Counted from the stretch's first letter, positions 1 through 8,389 are shown. The stretch: 64,000 nt of DNA from Bizionia sp. (GCA_020631395.1 JAHDHI010000005.1:1-64000); one strand, 5' to 3'. Notes: generated by a model not told the origin, from the letters alone. Made by a program: numbers and translations.

Positions 1-47
1 TTCCTATTTAGATTAACCAAAATATTTGCATAAACACAACAATTGGT

Positions 48-68
48 CTTGATCCTTGATCCTTGATC
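48..68. repeat. Short tandem repeat, 3 x CTTGATC
   Basis: The heptamer CTTGATC occurs three times head to tail. It lies in non-coding DNA just beyond the terminator of the tRNA gene. It may be replication slippage; no function is evident. Confidence 0.7.
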
Positions 69-93
69 CCAGACCCTTTTAATTCTAAACATA

Positions 94-126
94 AAAAAGC
101 CTTATCTAAATTAGATAAGGCTTTTT
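94..126 (-). terminator. Terminator after tRNA-Gly
   Basis: A near-perfect palindrome pairs AAAAAGCCTTATCTAA (94-109) with its reverse complement (111-126). Read on the minus strand it ends in a T run directly after the tRNA 3' end, as expected for an intrinsic terminator. Confidence 0.8.
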
Positions 127-128
127 AG

Positions 129-201
129 AGCGAGAGACCGGGTTCGAACCGGCGACATTCAGCTTGGAAGGCTGACGCTCTACCAACTGAGCTACTCTCG
201 C
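129..201 (-). tRNA. tRNA-Gly (anticodon TCC)
   Basis: On the minus strand the sequence folds into a full cloverleaf. The acceptor stem GCGAGAG pairs with CTCTCGC, the D arm contains AGCTCAGTTGGTAGAGC, the anticodon loop is CTTCCAA with anticodon TCC, and the T arm contains GGTTCGAACCC. TCC reads GGA and other glycine codons. The CCA end is not encoded. A strong hairpin follows immediately downstream, so the gene appears to be transcribed as a single unit. Confidence 0.97.
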
Positions 202-343
202 ATTTCCGGATGCAAATTTAAACATAAATCCCAATTCCCAAAACTTTTTTAAATAAAAAAACCAAATGTTTTCAATAGTCATGAGACATGCAAAATAACA
301 CACTCATTTTCAATACAGTAAACTCATCAGGCATTATCAGAGA

Positions 344-769
344 TTAAAGGGTCTTGTAAAAATGATAGCCATAAATTTCATAGCCTTCATTGTAATAAAA
401 CTTATGCGACGGATAATTTTGAACATAAGTATTCAATTCTGAGATGTTGCATCCTTTGCTTTTTGCATACTCATACAACCATTTGAAAAATTGCTTCCCC
501 AAACCTTTTCCTTGGTACCCTGCTTCAATGTATACATGATCCACTTCCATAGATAGGCCCGCATAATGACGTGTTTGAAACCACATACCAGAAATCCCAA
601 TGAGTTTTTCACCATCGAAAACACCGGCACACTCGTAGTTTTGAGTTGTCATTTCTGCAAAACGCTCTTCTAATAAAGCATCTGAATTTGCATTGTTGGT
701 CAATTTTTGAATTAAAGGAATTATCGAATTGATATCGGATTTCTCTATAATTTTAAACGTGAAGGACAT
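344..769 (-). CDS. GNAT family N-acetyltransferase
   Basis: This 141-residue single-domain protein has the size and pattern of GNAT acetyltransferases, which move an acetyl group from acetyl-CoA to an amine. The acetyl-CoA pyrophosphate loop is visible as YQGKGLGKQFFKWLYEYAK (about residues 84-102, Q/RxxGxG/A type), followed by the C-terminal beta-bulge region with NYPSHKFYYNEGYE. The substrate cannot be told from sequence. It is transcribed divergently from another acetyltransferase gene at 826, and the two -7 boxes lie almost back to back between them. The start ATG is supported by a TAAATTTG box 17 bases upstream. Confidence 0.85.
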   Translation of the reverse strand: MSFTFKIIEKSDINSIIPLIQKLTNNANSDALLEERFAEMTTQNYECAGVFDGEKLIGISGMWFQTRHYAGLSMEVDHVYIEAGYQGKGLGKQFFKWLYEYAKSKGCNISELNTYVQNYPSHKFYYNEGYEIYGYHFYKTL

Positions 770-803
770 TTGGATTTCTTTTCGACAAATTTAATTAATT
801 TTG
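769..803 (+). promoter_or_regulatory. Promoter of the double GNAT gene at 826
   Basis: TTTG at 769-772 and TAATTTTG at 796-803 are separated by 23 bases, within the range of the Bacteroidota sigma-A promoter (TTTG, 17-23 bases, TAnnTTTG). The -33 part overlaps the start codon of the divergent gene, so the two genes share one short control region. Confidence 0.6.
786..793 (-). promoter_or_regulatory. -7 box of the GNAT gene at 344-769
   Basis: Read on the minus strand this is TAAATTTG, an exact match to the Bacteroidota -7 consensus TAnnTTTG. It leaves a leader of about 10 bases before the ATG at 769. I see no clear -33 TTG. Confidence 0.55.
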
Positions 804-825
804 AAAAAATATCGCATTCTACAAT

Positions 826-1788
826 ATGAAAATCATAACAAGGACAAATAGGCTCTATCTTCGGGAATTCACTCTAGAAGATGCCATTCATTTTTATCAA
901 ATGAATTTAGACGAAGACGTGATGAGGCATACAGGGGATATCTCGTTCTCATCTGAAGCAGAAGCGCGAGAATTTCTTTTAAACTACAAGCAATACCAAT
1001 TGTTTGGAATGGGGCGATGGGCCGTTTGTTTAAAAGAAACCGACGAATTTTTAGGATGGTGTGGACTGAAACTTCATCCAGACAAAGATCATGGTGAACC
1101 ATTTGTAGAAGTAGGTTATCGTTTCTATAAAAAGCATTGGAACAATGGTTATGCTACTGAAAGTGCCAAAGCCTCCATAGATTATGGATTTAGGACATTC
1201 GATCTAAAGACTATTTTTGCACACGCTCACATAAACAACTTTGCCTCCCACAAAGTACTCGAGAAATGTGGATTGCAACATATAGAAAACGGAGATTACG
1301 ACAACATGCCTGCAAGATTGTACAAAATAGATACTCCGAAAATAGAAGTCAGACGAATTGAAGCTTTGGAAACCTATCCAGTAAGACATCCTGTTTTAAG
1401 AGCCAGTCGTCCAATTGAAGATTGCGAATTTGCAGGAGACAATTTGGATACCACGATACATTTGGGTTTGTACCATAACAATAATTTAATTGGGGTTGCT
1501 ACGTTCTTAAAGCAAGACAATGCCTTGTTCGATGCAACAAAACAATACCAACTTCGAGGAATGGCCATTTTGAAGACAGCACAAGGCAAAGGTTATGGAG
1601 CTCTGCTGTTACAACAAGGGGAAACAATATTAAAAGCAAAGAACAACGACCTCATCTGGTTCAATGCTAGAGAGGTGGCAGTTCCCTTCTATAAGAGAAA
1701 CAATTATCACGTCATTGGAAAATCTTTTGAAATCCCTTCAGTTGGAACACATTTTGTAATGTATAAGGAACTAGACAAAAAGAAATGA
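826..1788 (+). CDS. Two-domain GNAT acetyltransferase fusion
   Basis: This 320-residue protein is twice the usual GNAT length and contains two acetyltransferase domains. Residues 1 to about 168 resemble the RimJ/RimL protein and ribosomal acetyltransferases (TNRLYLREFTLEDA at the start, HWNNGYATESAKASIDYGF as the CoA loop). Residues about 172-320 form a second, different GNAT domain with the loop TAQGKGYGALLLQQGE and a C-terminal VPFYKRNNYHVIGKSFE strand. Both CoA loops look intact, so both halves may be active. Its stop overlaps the start of the next gene by four bases, suggesting co-translation with the M15 peptidase. Substrates are unknown. Confidence 0.85.
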   Translation: MKIITRTNRLYLREFTLEDAIHFYQMNLDEDVMRHTGDISFSSEAEAREFLLNYKQYQLFGMGRWAVCLKETDEFLGWCGLKLHPDKDHGEPFVEVGYRFYKKHWNNGYATESAKASIDYGFRTFDLKTIFAHAHINNFASHKVLEKCGLQHIENGDYDNMPARLYKIDTPKIEVRRIEALETYPVRHPVLRASRPIEDCEFAGDNLDTTIHLGLYHNNNLIGVATFLKQDNALFDATKQYQLRGMAILKTAQGKGYGALLLQQGETILKAKNNDLIWFNAREVAVPFYKRNNYHVIGKSFEIPSVGTHFVMYKELDKKK

Positions 1789-2513
1789 AAAGACAACGAT
1801 TCATAAAACTAATGGGGTTATCGGGACTAGCAGTTCCCTTGTTGCCACAAATGGCTTTTTCATCCAATACGATCTCAACCAAGGAACTATTGGGGAAAGG
1901 TACACCAAAGCTATTTGGCAATGGTTATAGGTTAAGAGAAGAAGCCCATTTGGCCTTTTCGAAATTAAAAGCAGATGCATCAAAGGTTGGCATTAGAATA
2001 AATGTCGTTTCCAGCTATCGGAACTTCGATCATCAGAAACGCATATGGGGAAGAAAATTCAAACGTTATACCTCCCAAGGCCTTTCCGAGTCACAAAGCA
2101 TAAAAAAGATAATTGAATACTCGACTATCCCTGGAACATCCAGGCATCATTGGGGAACAGACTTGGATATCGTAGATTCCAATGCAAAACAACCCAGCAG
2201 CCTTTTGCAGCCTGAAAATTTTAATAGTGATGGCCCTTTTTGCAAACTGAAAGAATGGATGGATGAAAATGCATCAAATTATGGTTTTCATCTGGTCTAT
2301 ACAGATTTGGAAGATAGAAAAGGATTCAAGTACGAACCGTGGCATTATAGCTACAAACCTCTTTCCTCCACTTTTCTCAAACAGTACAGAACATTGGATA
2401 TAAAATCCATTCTAAAAAAAGAGAAATTGGGAGGAAGCAATTCCTTTTCGGAAACATTTATGGACAGTTACGTCACTGAAAATATTTTAGATATTAACCC
2501 AGAACTTTTGTAA
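1785..2513 (+). CDS. M15 family (VanY-like) D-alanyl-D-alanine carboxypeptidase
   Basis: The 242-residue protein begins with a basic, hydrophobic N-terminus (residues 1-26) that looks like a signal peptide, so it probably works on peptidoglycan outside the inner membrane. The M15 zinc site is visible as SRHHWGTDLD (H121, D128) and EPWHYSY (H187). These fit the SxHxxGxAxD and WH patterns of VanY-type DD- or LD-carboxypeptidases, which trim the stem peptide. It overlaps the upstream acetyltransferase gene (ATGA). The family and metal site are clear; the exact bond cleaved is an inference. Confidence 0.88.
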   Translation: MKRQRFIKLMGLSGLAVPLLPQMAFSSNTISTKELLGKGTPKLFGNGYRLREEAHLAFSKLKADASKVGIRINVVSSYRNFDHQKRIWGRKFKRYTSQGLSESQSIKKIIEYSTIPGTSRHHWGTDLDIVDSNAKQPSSLLQPENFNSDGPFCKLKEWMDENASNYGFHLVYTDLEDRKGFKYEPWHYSYKPLSSTFLKQYRTLDIKSILKKEKLGGSNSFSETFMDSYVTENILDINPELL

Positions 2514-2544
2514 ATTGAAGTTCTAATCACTAAATCAACTAATT

Positions 2545-3315
2545 ATGAAAAGAAGAGGTGGATTAAAGGGCCGGCTGTTAATTGGTGTAGCCGTAGCTGC
2601 ATTTTTTCTAATTAAGCATTATGGTTCGATGGAAACCAATCCCTATACGAAAAAAAAGCAAGCCATTTCCATGTCGACAGATGAAGAGGTCGATATGGGT
2701 TACGCCAGCATTGATCGAATGGTACAGCATCATGGAGGTTTGTTCCCAAATGAAGAATACCAAGCCTTTGTAGACAATGTTGGGAACAAATTGGTAAATA
2801 GTTCCATAGCCAAAGACTCACCATACAAATACGATTTTCACTTGTTGGCTGATCAAAACACCATTAATGCCTTCGCGCTTCCAGGTGGTCCCATATGTAT
2901 TACCTATGCTTTGTTCTCCAAGTTGGAAAACGAAGATCAACTTGCAGGTGTACTAGGACATGAGATAGGTCATGTTCTGGGTAGACATTCTGCAGAACGT
3001 ATTGCCAACAGTGAATTATGGCAAGGCCTGAGCACAGCTGGTTCTGTCGGAGCCGACATGGGCGGGCTGGTCTCCCAAATAGGAAACGGCACGCTATTGA
3101 AGAATGGACGTGGTGACGAATTGGAAAGTGACGACTTGGGGGTCCGTTTTATGATAAATGCAGGTTACGACCCCGAAGAAATGATTGGCGTGATGCAAAT
3201 TCTAAAAGATGCCGCTGGACCAAATAGAGTCCCAGAGTTTCAAAGTTCCCATCCAGATCCCGACAACAGGGTCGAACACATAAGGGAATCCATAAAGAAA
3301 TACGATAAAAGTTAA
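2545..3315 (+). CDS. M48 family metallopeptidase
   Basis: The 256-residue protein has an N-terminal hydrophobic anchor (about residues 10-24) and an M48 catalytic core. The zinc motif HEIGH is at residues 139-143, and the third ligand is probably in the segment GDELESDDLGVRFM about 50 residues later. A conserved FALPGGPICITYALF stretch precedes the motif. M48 proteins of this size in Bacteroidota are related to LoiP/BepA-type envelope quality-control proteases. The helix suggests attachment to a membrane facing the periplasm. It follows the M15 gene in the same direction and ends at a strong bidirectional terminator. Confidence 0.88.
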   Translation: MKRRGGLKGRLLIGVAVAAFFLIKHYGSMETNPYTKKKQAISMSTDEEVDMGYASIDRMVQHHGGLFPNEEYQAFVDNVGNKLVNSSIAKDSPYKYDFHLLADQNTINAFALPGGPICITYALFSKLENEDQLAGVLGHEIGHVLGRHSAERIANSELWQGLSTAGSVGADMGGLVSQIGNGTLLKNGRGDELESDDLGVRFMINAGYDPEEMIGVMQILKDAAGPNRVPEFQSSHPDPDNRVEHIRESIKKYDKS

Positions 3316-3321
3316 AATCAA

Positions 3322-3348
3322 AAAAGTCTTGCAAATTGCAAGACTTTT
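3322..3348. terminator. Bidirectional terminator between convergent genes
   Basis: AAAAGTCTTGCAA (3322-3334) pairs perfectly with TTGCAAGACTTTT (3336-3348). Both strands end in a T run, so it can stop transcription from the M48 gene and from the ankyrin gene. Confidence 0.85.
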
Positions 3349-3369
3349 AAATTTCAACGCTATAATTAT

Positions 3370-3771
3370 CTATTTTTTCTTTTTCAAGACTTCTTTTAGG
3401 AGTGCGTATGTTCCTTTGGCTTTTGTAGCTTTCGCATAATGCATGGCTGTCTTGCCACTATCTGATTTCGTTTTCAGGTTCGCGCCTTTTTCTATCAAAA
3501 GCTTCAACACTTCTACCCTATTGAATTTCGCAGCGTACATTGCTGGTGTCATCCCTTTGGATTTTTGGTTTACGTCTTCTCCCAAATCTATTAGCTTCTT
3601 CACTGTTTCCAAATCTCCTTTGACTACGGCTACACAAAAAGAGCTTACGCTGTATTTGGAATTCAACTCATAGCCATGAGTTGGTAGAGTGGTTTCTGTC
3701 TTTGTCATTGCATTTAGACTTGCCAAAGAAAAAATAAAGGCTGTTGCGGTAATGATGATTGTTTTTTTCAT
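3370..3771 (-). CDS. Secreted ankyrin-repeat protein
   Basis: This 133-residue protein has a clear signal peptide (residues 1-21, ending in SLNA). The rest holds about two and a half ankyrin repeats: SFCVAVVKGDLETVKKLIDLGEDVN, then MTPAMYAAKFNRVEVLKLLIEKGAN, then KTAMHYAKATKAKGTYALLKE. It is probably a small periplasmic binding or chaperone-like protein. It stands alone between terminators. No enzymatic residues are visible and its partner is unknown. Confidence 0.85.
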   Translation of the reverse strand: MKKTIIITATAFIFSLASLNAMTKTETTLPTHGYELNSKYSVSSFCVAVVKGDLETVKKLIDLGEDVNQKSKGMTPAMYAAKFNRVEVLKLLIEKGANLKTKSDSGKTAMHYAKATKAKGTYALLKEVLKKKK

Positions 3772-3989
3772 GATGAAAGTTTTTTGGATTAATAATTGTT
3801 TTTGTTTTGATTATACCTAAAAGACGCCACCTGTTCATAATCGTTACGTAAAAATCATCAAATAACATTTCTTTAACTATTATAAAGCAAATATGTTAAT
3901 GTTTGCAAAAAAGTAAACATACAGAAACCACTAAAACGATTTCGTTATTTTATATGTAAAAACCCTACTCTTACAGATGTTTTCTTTTT

Positions 3990-3997
3990 TATATTTG
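3990..3997 (+). promoter_or_regulatory. -7 box of gpmI
   Basis: TATATTTG matches TAnnTTTG exactly. It lies 18 bases before the ATG at 4016 and downstream of the alternative ATG at 3977, so transcripts from it would exclude that upstream start. No good -33 TTG is visible. Confidence 0.6.
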
Positions 3998-4015
3998 TTT
4001 TCTAAACAAATCGAA

Positions 4016-5533
4016 ATGAACAAAAAAGTGATTCTTATGATACTGGATGGTTGGGGCAAGTCTCCAGACCCGAAAGTATCTGCCATAGACAATGCAAAAA
4101 CACCTTTCATCGATAGTTTGTATGCCAAGTATCCCAATGCCCAATTAAGAACAGATGGTTTACACGTCGGTTTGCCAGAAGGACAAATGGGGAATAGCGA
4201 AGTTGGGCATATGAATTTGGGTGCTGGTCGGATAGTCTATCAGGATTTGGCCAAAATCAATTTGGCCGTGAACAATGGCTCACTTTCAAAAGAACAAACT
4301 TTGGTCGACGCCTTCAGTTATGCAAAAACATATGAGAAAGCTGTTCATTTCTTAGGATTGGTAAGTGATGGTGGTGTCCATTCCCACATAGATCACATCA
4401 AATCATTGACCGATGCTGCAGAAGCTTCAGGTGTACAAAAATCGTACATACATGCCTTTACAGATGGTCGCGATGTGGATCCCAAATCAGGAAAGGGTTT
4501 CATCGATGCATTGCAAAATCACATAGAAGACAAGAATACCGAAATGGCATCAATCATTGGGCGCTATTATGCAATGGATCGCGACAATCGTTGGGAACGC
4601 ATAAAACTGGCCTATGATGCCATTGTAAATGGCGAAGGTGAGTTGTCCTCCGATCTTTCAAAAAGCATTCAAAAGAGTTATGATGCGGATATCACGGATG
4701 AGTTTATCAAACCTATTTTAAAAGCTGATGCCAATGGTTTTCCTTCAGCAACGATAAAAGAAGGAGATGTCGTAATATTCTTCAACTTTAGAACAGATCG
4801 TGGCCGTGAATTGACGGATGCCTTGTCGCAACGTGATTTTCCAGATCATGGCATGAAAAAGTTGAATTTGCATTATGTCACGATGACGAATTACGATGAT
4901 ACCTTCAAAGGAATGCACGTTATTTTCAACAAAGACAACATTACCGAAACTTTGGGTGAAGTTTTGGAGAAACACGGTAAAACCCAAATTCGAATTGCTG
5001 AAACTGAAAAATACCCGCACGTGACCTTTTTCTTCTCTGGAGGAAGGGAAGAAGCCTTCATTGGAGAGTCCCGAATTTTGAAAAATTCTCCGAAGGTTGC
5101 CACTTATGACTTAAAACCAGAAATGAGTGCCTATGAATTAACGGAAGCCTTGGTTCCCGAATTACAAAAAGGAGATGTCGATTTCGTTTGTTTGAACTTT
5201 GCCAATGGAGACATGGTCGGACATACAGGATCAATGGAAGCTGCAATAAAAGCTTGTGAAGCAGTAGACGATTGTGTAGAAAAAGTAGTAAACTCTGCAT
5301 TGGAAAATGATTATACGACATTGTTGATAGCAGATCATGGCAACTGTGAAACCATGATAAATCCAGATGGTTCACCACACACGGCACACACGACAAACCC
5401 TGTTCCCGTCATTTTAATCGACAAGGAGCTAAAAGACATCAAAAATGGAATTTTAGGAGATTTGGCTCCTACCATATTAAAATTGATAGGCCTTGAAAAG
5501 CCAGAAGCGATGACGCAAGAATCCTTGGTTTGA
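4016..5533 (+). CDS. gpmI: 2,3-bisphosphoglycerate-independent phosphoglycerate mutase
   Basis: GpmI interconverts 3- and 2-phosphoglycerate in glycolysis using two metal ions and a phosphoserine intermediate. The N-terminus VILMILDGWG carries the first metal aspartate, and GQMGNSEVGHMNLGAGR contains the nucleophilic serine region. Later metal-binding blocks include FNFRTDR, CLNFANGDMVGHTG and ADHGNCE. The open frame extends upstream to an ATG at 3977, but the start at 4016 is preferred: it gives 505 residues, the family norm, the N-terminus then fits the family, and the -7 box lies inside the longer version. It stands as its own transcription unit. Confidence 0.97.
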   Translation: MNKKVILMILDGWGKSPDPKVSAIDNAKTPFIDSLYAKYPNAQLRTDGLHVGLPEGQMGNSEVGHMNLGAGRIVYQDLAKINLAVNNGSLSKEQTLVDAFSYAKTYEKAVHFLGLVSDGGVHSHIDHIKSLTDAAEASGVQKSYIHAFTDGRDVDPKSGKGFIDALQNHIEDKNTEMASIIGRYYAMDRDNRWERIKLAYDAIVNGEGELSSDLSKSIQKSYDADITDEFIKPILKADANGFPSATIKEGDVVIFFNFRTDRGRELTDALSQRDFPDHGMKKLNLHYVTMTNYDDTFKGMHVIFNKDNITETLGEVLEKHGKTQIRIAETEKYPHVTFFFSGGREEAFIGESRILKNSPKVATYDLKPEMSAYELTEALVPELQKGDVDFVCLNFANGDMVGHTGSMEAAIKACEAVDDCVEKVVNSALENDYTTLLIADHGNCETMINPDGSPHTAHTTNPVPVILIDKELKDIKNGILGDLAPTILKLIGLEKPEAMTQESLV

Positions 5534-5577
5534 AAATATGGCACGCAAACCAGAAAATAACATATCTATAAATATCG

Positions 5578-5585
5578 TATTTTTG
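5578..5585 (+). promoter_or_regulatory. -7 box upstream of the HAD phosphatase/map cluster
   Basis: TATTTTTG is an exact TAnnTTTG match 20 bases before the ATG at 5606. It would drive the HAD gene and probably the closely packed genes map, the 65-residue GldL-like gene and the methyltransferase. Confidence 0.55.
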
Positions 5586-5605
5586 CATTCAATTTATCTT
5601 TTAAA

Positions 5606-6010
5606 ATGAATATTTCCAAGGGACTCATTATTGCCGTAGATTTTGATGGTACTATCGTTGAAGATGGTTATCCTGGTATTGGAGAACCTCGATTGTTTGC
5701 CTTCGAAACGTTAAAACGCCTTCAAGAAGACGGACACCGCTTAATACTTTGGACCTATCGCCATGGCAAAAAACTGGATGAAGCTGTAGATTTTTGCAAA
5801 GCGAATGACATAGAATTCTATGCTGTAAACAAAAGTTTCCCAGAAGAAGTGTTCACAGACAACGTAAGTCGCAAGATTCATGCGGACTTGTTCATAGACG
5901 ACAGAAACATCGGAGGCATCTTAGGCTGGGGAGAAGTCTACCAAATGTTAACAAAAGAAACACCTCAACTACCAAAACAAAAAAAGAAAAAAGGATTTTT
6001 CCGTTTTTAA
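5606..6010 (+). CDS. BT0820-type HAD phosphatase
   Basis: The 134-residue protein is a compact HAD-superfamily hydrolase. Motif I is VDFDGTIVEDGYPGIGE (nucleophile D12, acid D14), motif II is the serine/threonine-containing segment LILWTYRHG, and the acidic motif is ADLFIDDRNIGG. It lacks a cap domain, like the Bacteroides BT0820 family, whose substrate I do not know. The C-terminus is a lysine-rich tail ending KGFFRF. It sits ten bases upstream of map and probably shares its transcript. Confidence 0.8.
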   Translation: MNISKGLIIAVDFDGTIVEDGYPGIGEPRLFAFETLKRLQEDGHRLILWTYRHGKKLDEAVDFCKANDIEFYAVNKSFPEEVFTDNVSRKIHADLFIDDRNIGGILGWGEVYQMLTKETPQLPKQKKKKGFFRF

Positions 6011-6020
6011 ATAGAACCTT

Positions 6021-6839
6021 ATGATTATTGCCAAAACAAGAGAAGAAATAGAGTTAATGCGTGAAGCCGCATTGGTGGTTTCCAAAACCTTGGGAGAAGT
6101 TGCCAAAGCTGTAAAACCAGGAGTAACAACTTTGGAATTGGACAAGATTGCCGAAGAATGCATTAGGGATCAAGATGCCATACCAGGTTTTTTGGGTCTT
6201 TATGACTTTCCAAACACATTATGTATGAGTCCCAACTCGCAAGTTGTCCATGGTATTCCCAACAATACCCCATTGGAAGAAGGAGACATCATTTCTATTG
6301 ATTGTGGTGCAATCAAATACGGATTCTATGGAGACCACGCTTATACCTTCCCCGTTGGAGAAATTGATTCCGAAACTGAAAAACTATTGCAAGTCACGAA
6401 AGAATCGCTATATGTTGGCATCAAAGAATTGAAAATTGGTAATCGTGTCGGTGATGTCGGGTATGCCATTCAAAAATATTGTGAAGACCATGGCTATGGT
6501 GTCGTTAGAGAATTGGTAGGACATGGTTTAGGTCGTGTTATGCATGAAGATCCAGAAATGCCGAACTATGGAAAACGAGGTCGTGGCAAAAAATTCATAG
6601 AGGGCATGGTCGTAGCAATAGAGCCTATGATAAACATGGGCACACAACGCATAAAGCAACACAAGGATGGATGGACCATTACCACCTTGGATGGAAAACC
6701 AAGCGCCCACTTTGAACACGATGTTGCCGTATTGGACGGAAAACCCGAGTTATTGTCTACTTTTGCCTATGTATACGAGGCTTTAGGCATAACTTCCAAC
6801 GAAGAAGACGAATTCAGACAAAAAGCTTTGGTGATTTAA
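6021..6839 (+). CDS. map: Type I methionine aminopeptidase
   Basis: MetAP removes the initiator methionine from new proteins in the cytoplasm. The two-metal site is visible: SIDCGAIKYGFYGDHAYTF supplies two aspartates, GHGLGRVMHEDP the histidine, AIEPMINMG a glutamate, and HFEHDVAV the last glutamate. The substrate-binding histidine is in VVHGIPN. At 272 residues it is slightly longer than the roughly 250-265 of the bacterial enzymes because of an extra C-terminal tail (about 20 residues). It lies between the HAD gene (10-base gap) and the GldL-like gene (3-base gap). Confidence 0.96.
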   Translation: MIIAKTREEIELMREAALVVSKTLGEVAKAVKPGVTTLELDKIAEECIRDQDAIPGFLGLYDFPNTLCMSPNSQVVHGIPNNTPLEEGDIISIDCGAIKYGFYGDHAYTFPVGEIDSETEKLLQVTKESLYVGIKELKIGNRVGDVGYAIQKYCEDHGYGVVRELVGHGLGRVMHEDPEMPNYGKRGRGKKFIEGMVVAIEPMINMGTQRIKQHKDGWTITTLDGKPSAHFEHDVAVLDGKPELLSTFAYVYEALGITSNEEDEFRQKALVI

Positions 6840-6842
6840 GCT

Positions 6843-7040
6843 ATGAAAATAAAACATCTATTGATCTTTATAATCTTCGGATTCATTTTCACCGTAATAG
6901 GAGCTTTATTTAAAATTCAGCATTGGCCCTATGCCAGTGAAATCCTAACGATAGGAACTTTGATAAAAGTGATTTTTGGGATTCTTTTAATTTGGAAAAT
7001 ACTGACTACTGACAAGTTCAAAGAATTTTTAAATTGGTAA
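6843..7040 (+). CDS. Small GldL-like membrane protein
   Basis: The 65-residue protein has two membrane helices (about 5-22 and 34-54). The segment between them, GALFKIQHWPYASEILTIG, resembles the N-terminal hairpin of GldL, the inner-membrane motor component of the gliding/T9SS machinery, but the cytoplasmic GldL domain is absent. Stand-alone proteins of this kind occur widely in Flavobacteriia. It starts three bases after map and its end overlaps or abuts the methyltransferase start, so it sits in an operon. Its function is not known. Confidence 0.75.
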   Translation: MKIKHLLIFIIFGFIFTVIGALFKIQHWPYASEILTIGTLIKVIFGILLIWKILTTDKFKEFLNW

Positions 7041-7045
7041 CGGCC

Positions 7046-7810
7046 TTGAAAAAACTCTTCAAATTAATATTGAATACCATTCCTAGGCCTTTACTTATAA
7101 GGCTAAGCTATGTTGCACGTCCAATTTTGGCTTTCTTTTTAAAAGGCAATGCCTTTACTGATCCCATAGATGGCAAAAGCTTCAAATCCTTCTTACCCTA
7201 TGGGTATGGCAAACAACGTAACAACGTACTGTCTCCTTCCACACTATCCTTGGAGCGCCATAGATTGTTATGGTTGTACTTGAAAAATGAAACCGATTTC
7301 TTCACTGCAGAAAAAAAAGTACTCCATTTTGCTCCGGAACAAGCATTTTACAAGCGTTTTAGAAACCTCAAGCATTTGGACTATACAACCACAGATCTAC
7401 TGTCTCCTTTGGCAGATGTAAAAGCAGACATTTGCAACTTGCCCTTTAAAGACAATAGTTACGACATAATCCTATGCAACCATGTCTTGGAGCACATTCC
7501 AGATGACACCAAAGCCATACAAGAATTGTATCGTGTTTTAAAAGTCGGAGGAATGGGTGTCTTTCAAATCCCCCAAGACTTGAATCGAAAAGAGACTTTT
7601 GAAGACGATTCCATCACGGATAAAAACGAGCGCGCCAAAATCTTTGGCCAGTATGATCACGTACGCATCTATGGTCGTGACTATTTCGATAAGTTACGTA
7701 GTATTGGGTTTAAGGTTGAAGAAGTGGACTACACGAACGACATGGATTCGGAAATGGTGAAAAAACATTGTTTGGCCAAAGGAGAGATCATCCCCGTTTG
7801 TTACAAATAA
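7046..7810 (+). CDS. Class I SAM-dependent methyltransferase
   Basis: The protein has the Rossmann pattern of class I methyltransferases: VLHFAPEQAFYKRF (motif I region), DYTTTDLLSP with the acidic residue that binds the SAM ribose, ADICNLPFKDNSYDIILCNHVLEHIPDD (motif IV type), then LYRVLKVGGMGVFQIP. It belongs to the methyltransferase-11 group; its substrate is unknown. No ATG is available near the 5' end. A TTG at 7046 gives MKKLFKLILNT and is preferred; a TTG at 7034, overlapping the upstream gene, would add four residues. The 254-residue length is normal. Confidence 0.85.
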   Translation: MKKLFKLILNTIPRPLLIRLSYVARPILAFFLKGNAFTDPIDGKSFKSFLPYGYGKQRNNVLSPSTLSLERHRLLWLYLKNETDFFTAEKKVLHFAPEQAFYKRFRNLKHLDYTTTDLLSPLADVKADICNLPFKDNSYDIILCNHVLEHIPDDTKAIQELYRVLKVGGMGVFQIPQDLNRKETFEDDSITDKNERAKIFGQYDHVRIYGRDYFDKLRSIGFKVEEVDYTNDMDSEMVKKHCLAKGEIIPVCYK

Positions 7811-7864
7811 CCCATCCAGAAAACCATTGTAATCCCTACCTTTCTTTAGTCTAGTCAAACACCT

Positions 7865-8329
7865 TTATTTCTTTGAAAGGGAAATAGCGTAAGTTTCAAC
7901 TTTTTCTTTAGTCATGGTCTTTGCCTTTGTTTCGCTCTTGCTATAAAAGTTACTGAATGAGAATCCAGCCCATTCTCCATCACCAAGCTTACTCGTTACC
8001 AACACTGCAACTAGACTATCTTCGTCATAACCGAATACATACAATCCCGAGCTATTGAAAAACACAGGAATGTTCAATCTCTTGCTATCTTCCTCTTGAT
8101 AGGTATAGACGGCTGGCATACATTTTTCACAAGCAGCGATAGCCAAAAGTTTCGTACCGTTGTTTTCACCGAATTGAATTAATTTCTTTTTTGTAGTTCC
8201 TCCATTTGCCGCTCCACGTTCTGCTACCAACAATTGATAAGTACCATTCATATCTTCAGTTGGAATATTTTGTTGCGCATTTAGGGCACTAGCTCCAAAT
8301 AACAATAATAAGCTAAGAATAAATTTCAT
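7865..8329 (-). CDS. Secreted protein of unknown function
   Basis: The 154-residue protein has a clean signal peptide (residues 1-18, cut after LNA). The mature part is a beta-rich domain with a paired cysteine motif CEKC (about 68-71), which could form a disulfide or bind metal. No known family is recognised. It lies downstream of a terminator and upstream of nothing on the same strand, so it is probably monocistronic. Confidence 0.75.
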   Translation of the reverse strand: MKFILSLLLLFGASALNAQQNIPTEDMNGTYQLLVAERGAANGGTTKKKLIQFGENNGTKLLAIAACEKCMPAVYTYQEEDSKRLNIPVFFNSSGLYVFGYDEDSLVAVLVTSKLGDGEWAGFSFSNFYSKSETKAKTMTKEKVETYAISLSKK

Positions 8330-8347
8330 TTTCTATTTTTTAAACAT

Positions 8348-8389
8348 TGAAAAAAGGGAGCTCATAAACAATACAAGTCCCTTTTTCAA
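8348..8389 (-). terminator. Terminator after the gene at 8420-8737
   Basis: TTGAAAAAGGGA (8348-8359) pairs with TCCCTTTTTCAA (8378-8389). On the minus strand it follows the stop at 8420 and ends in a T run. Confidence 0.75.

Noticed and set aside
106-303. Open frame of 65 codons across the tRNA gene on the minus strand
   Set aside because: It runs through a tRNA with a perfect cloverleaf and its terminator, so it is accidental.
3977-4015. Upstream in-frame ATG that would lengthen gpmI by 13 residues
   Set aside because: The added residues do not fit the family and the -7 box lies inside them; the ATG at 4016 gives the normal length.
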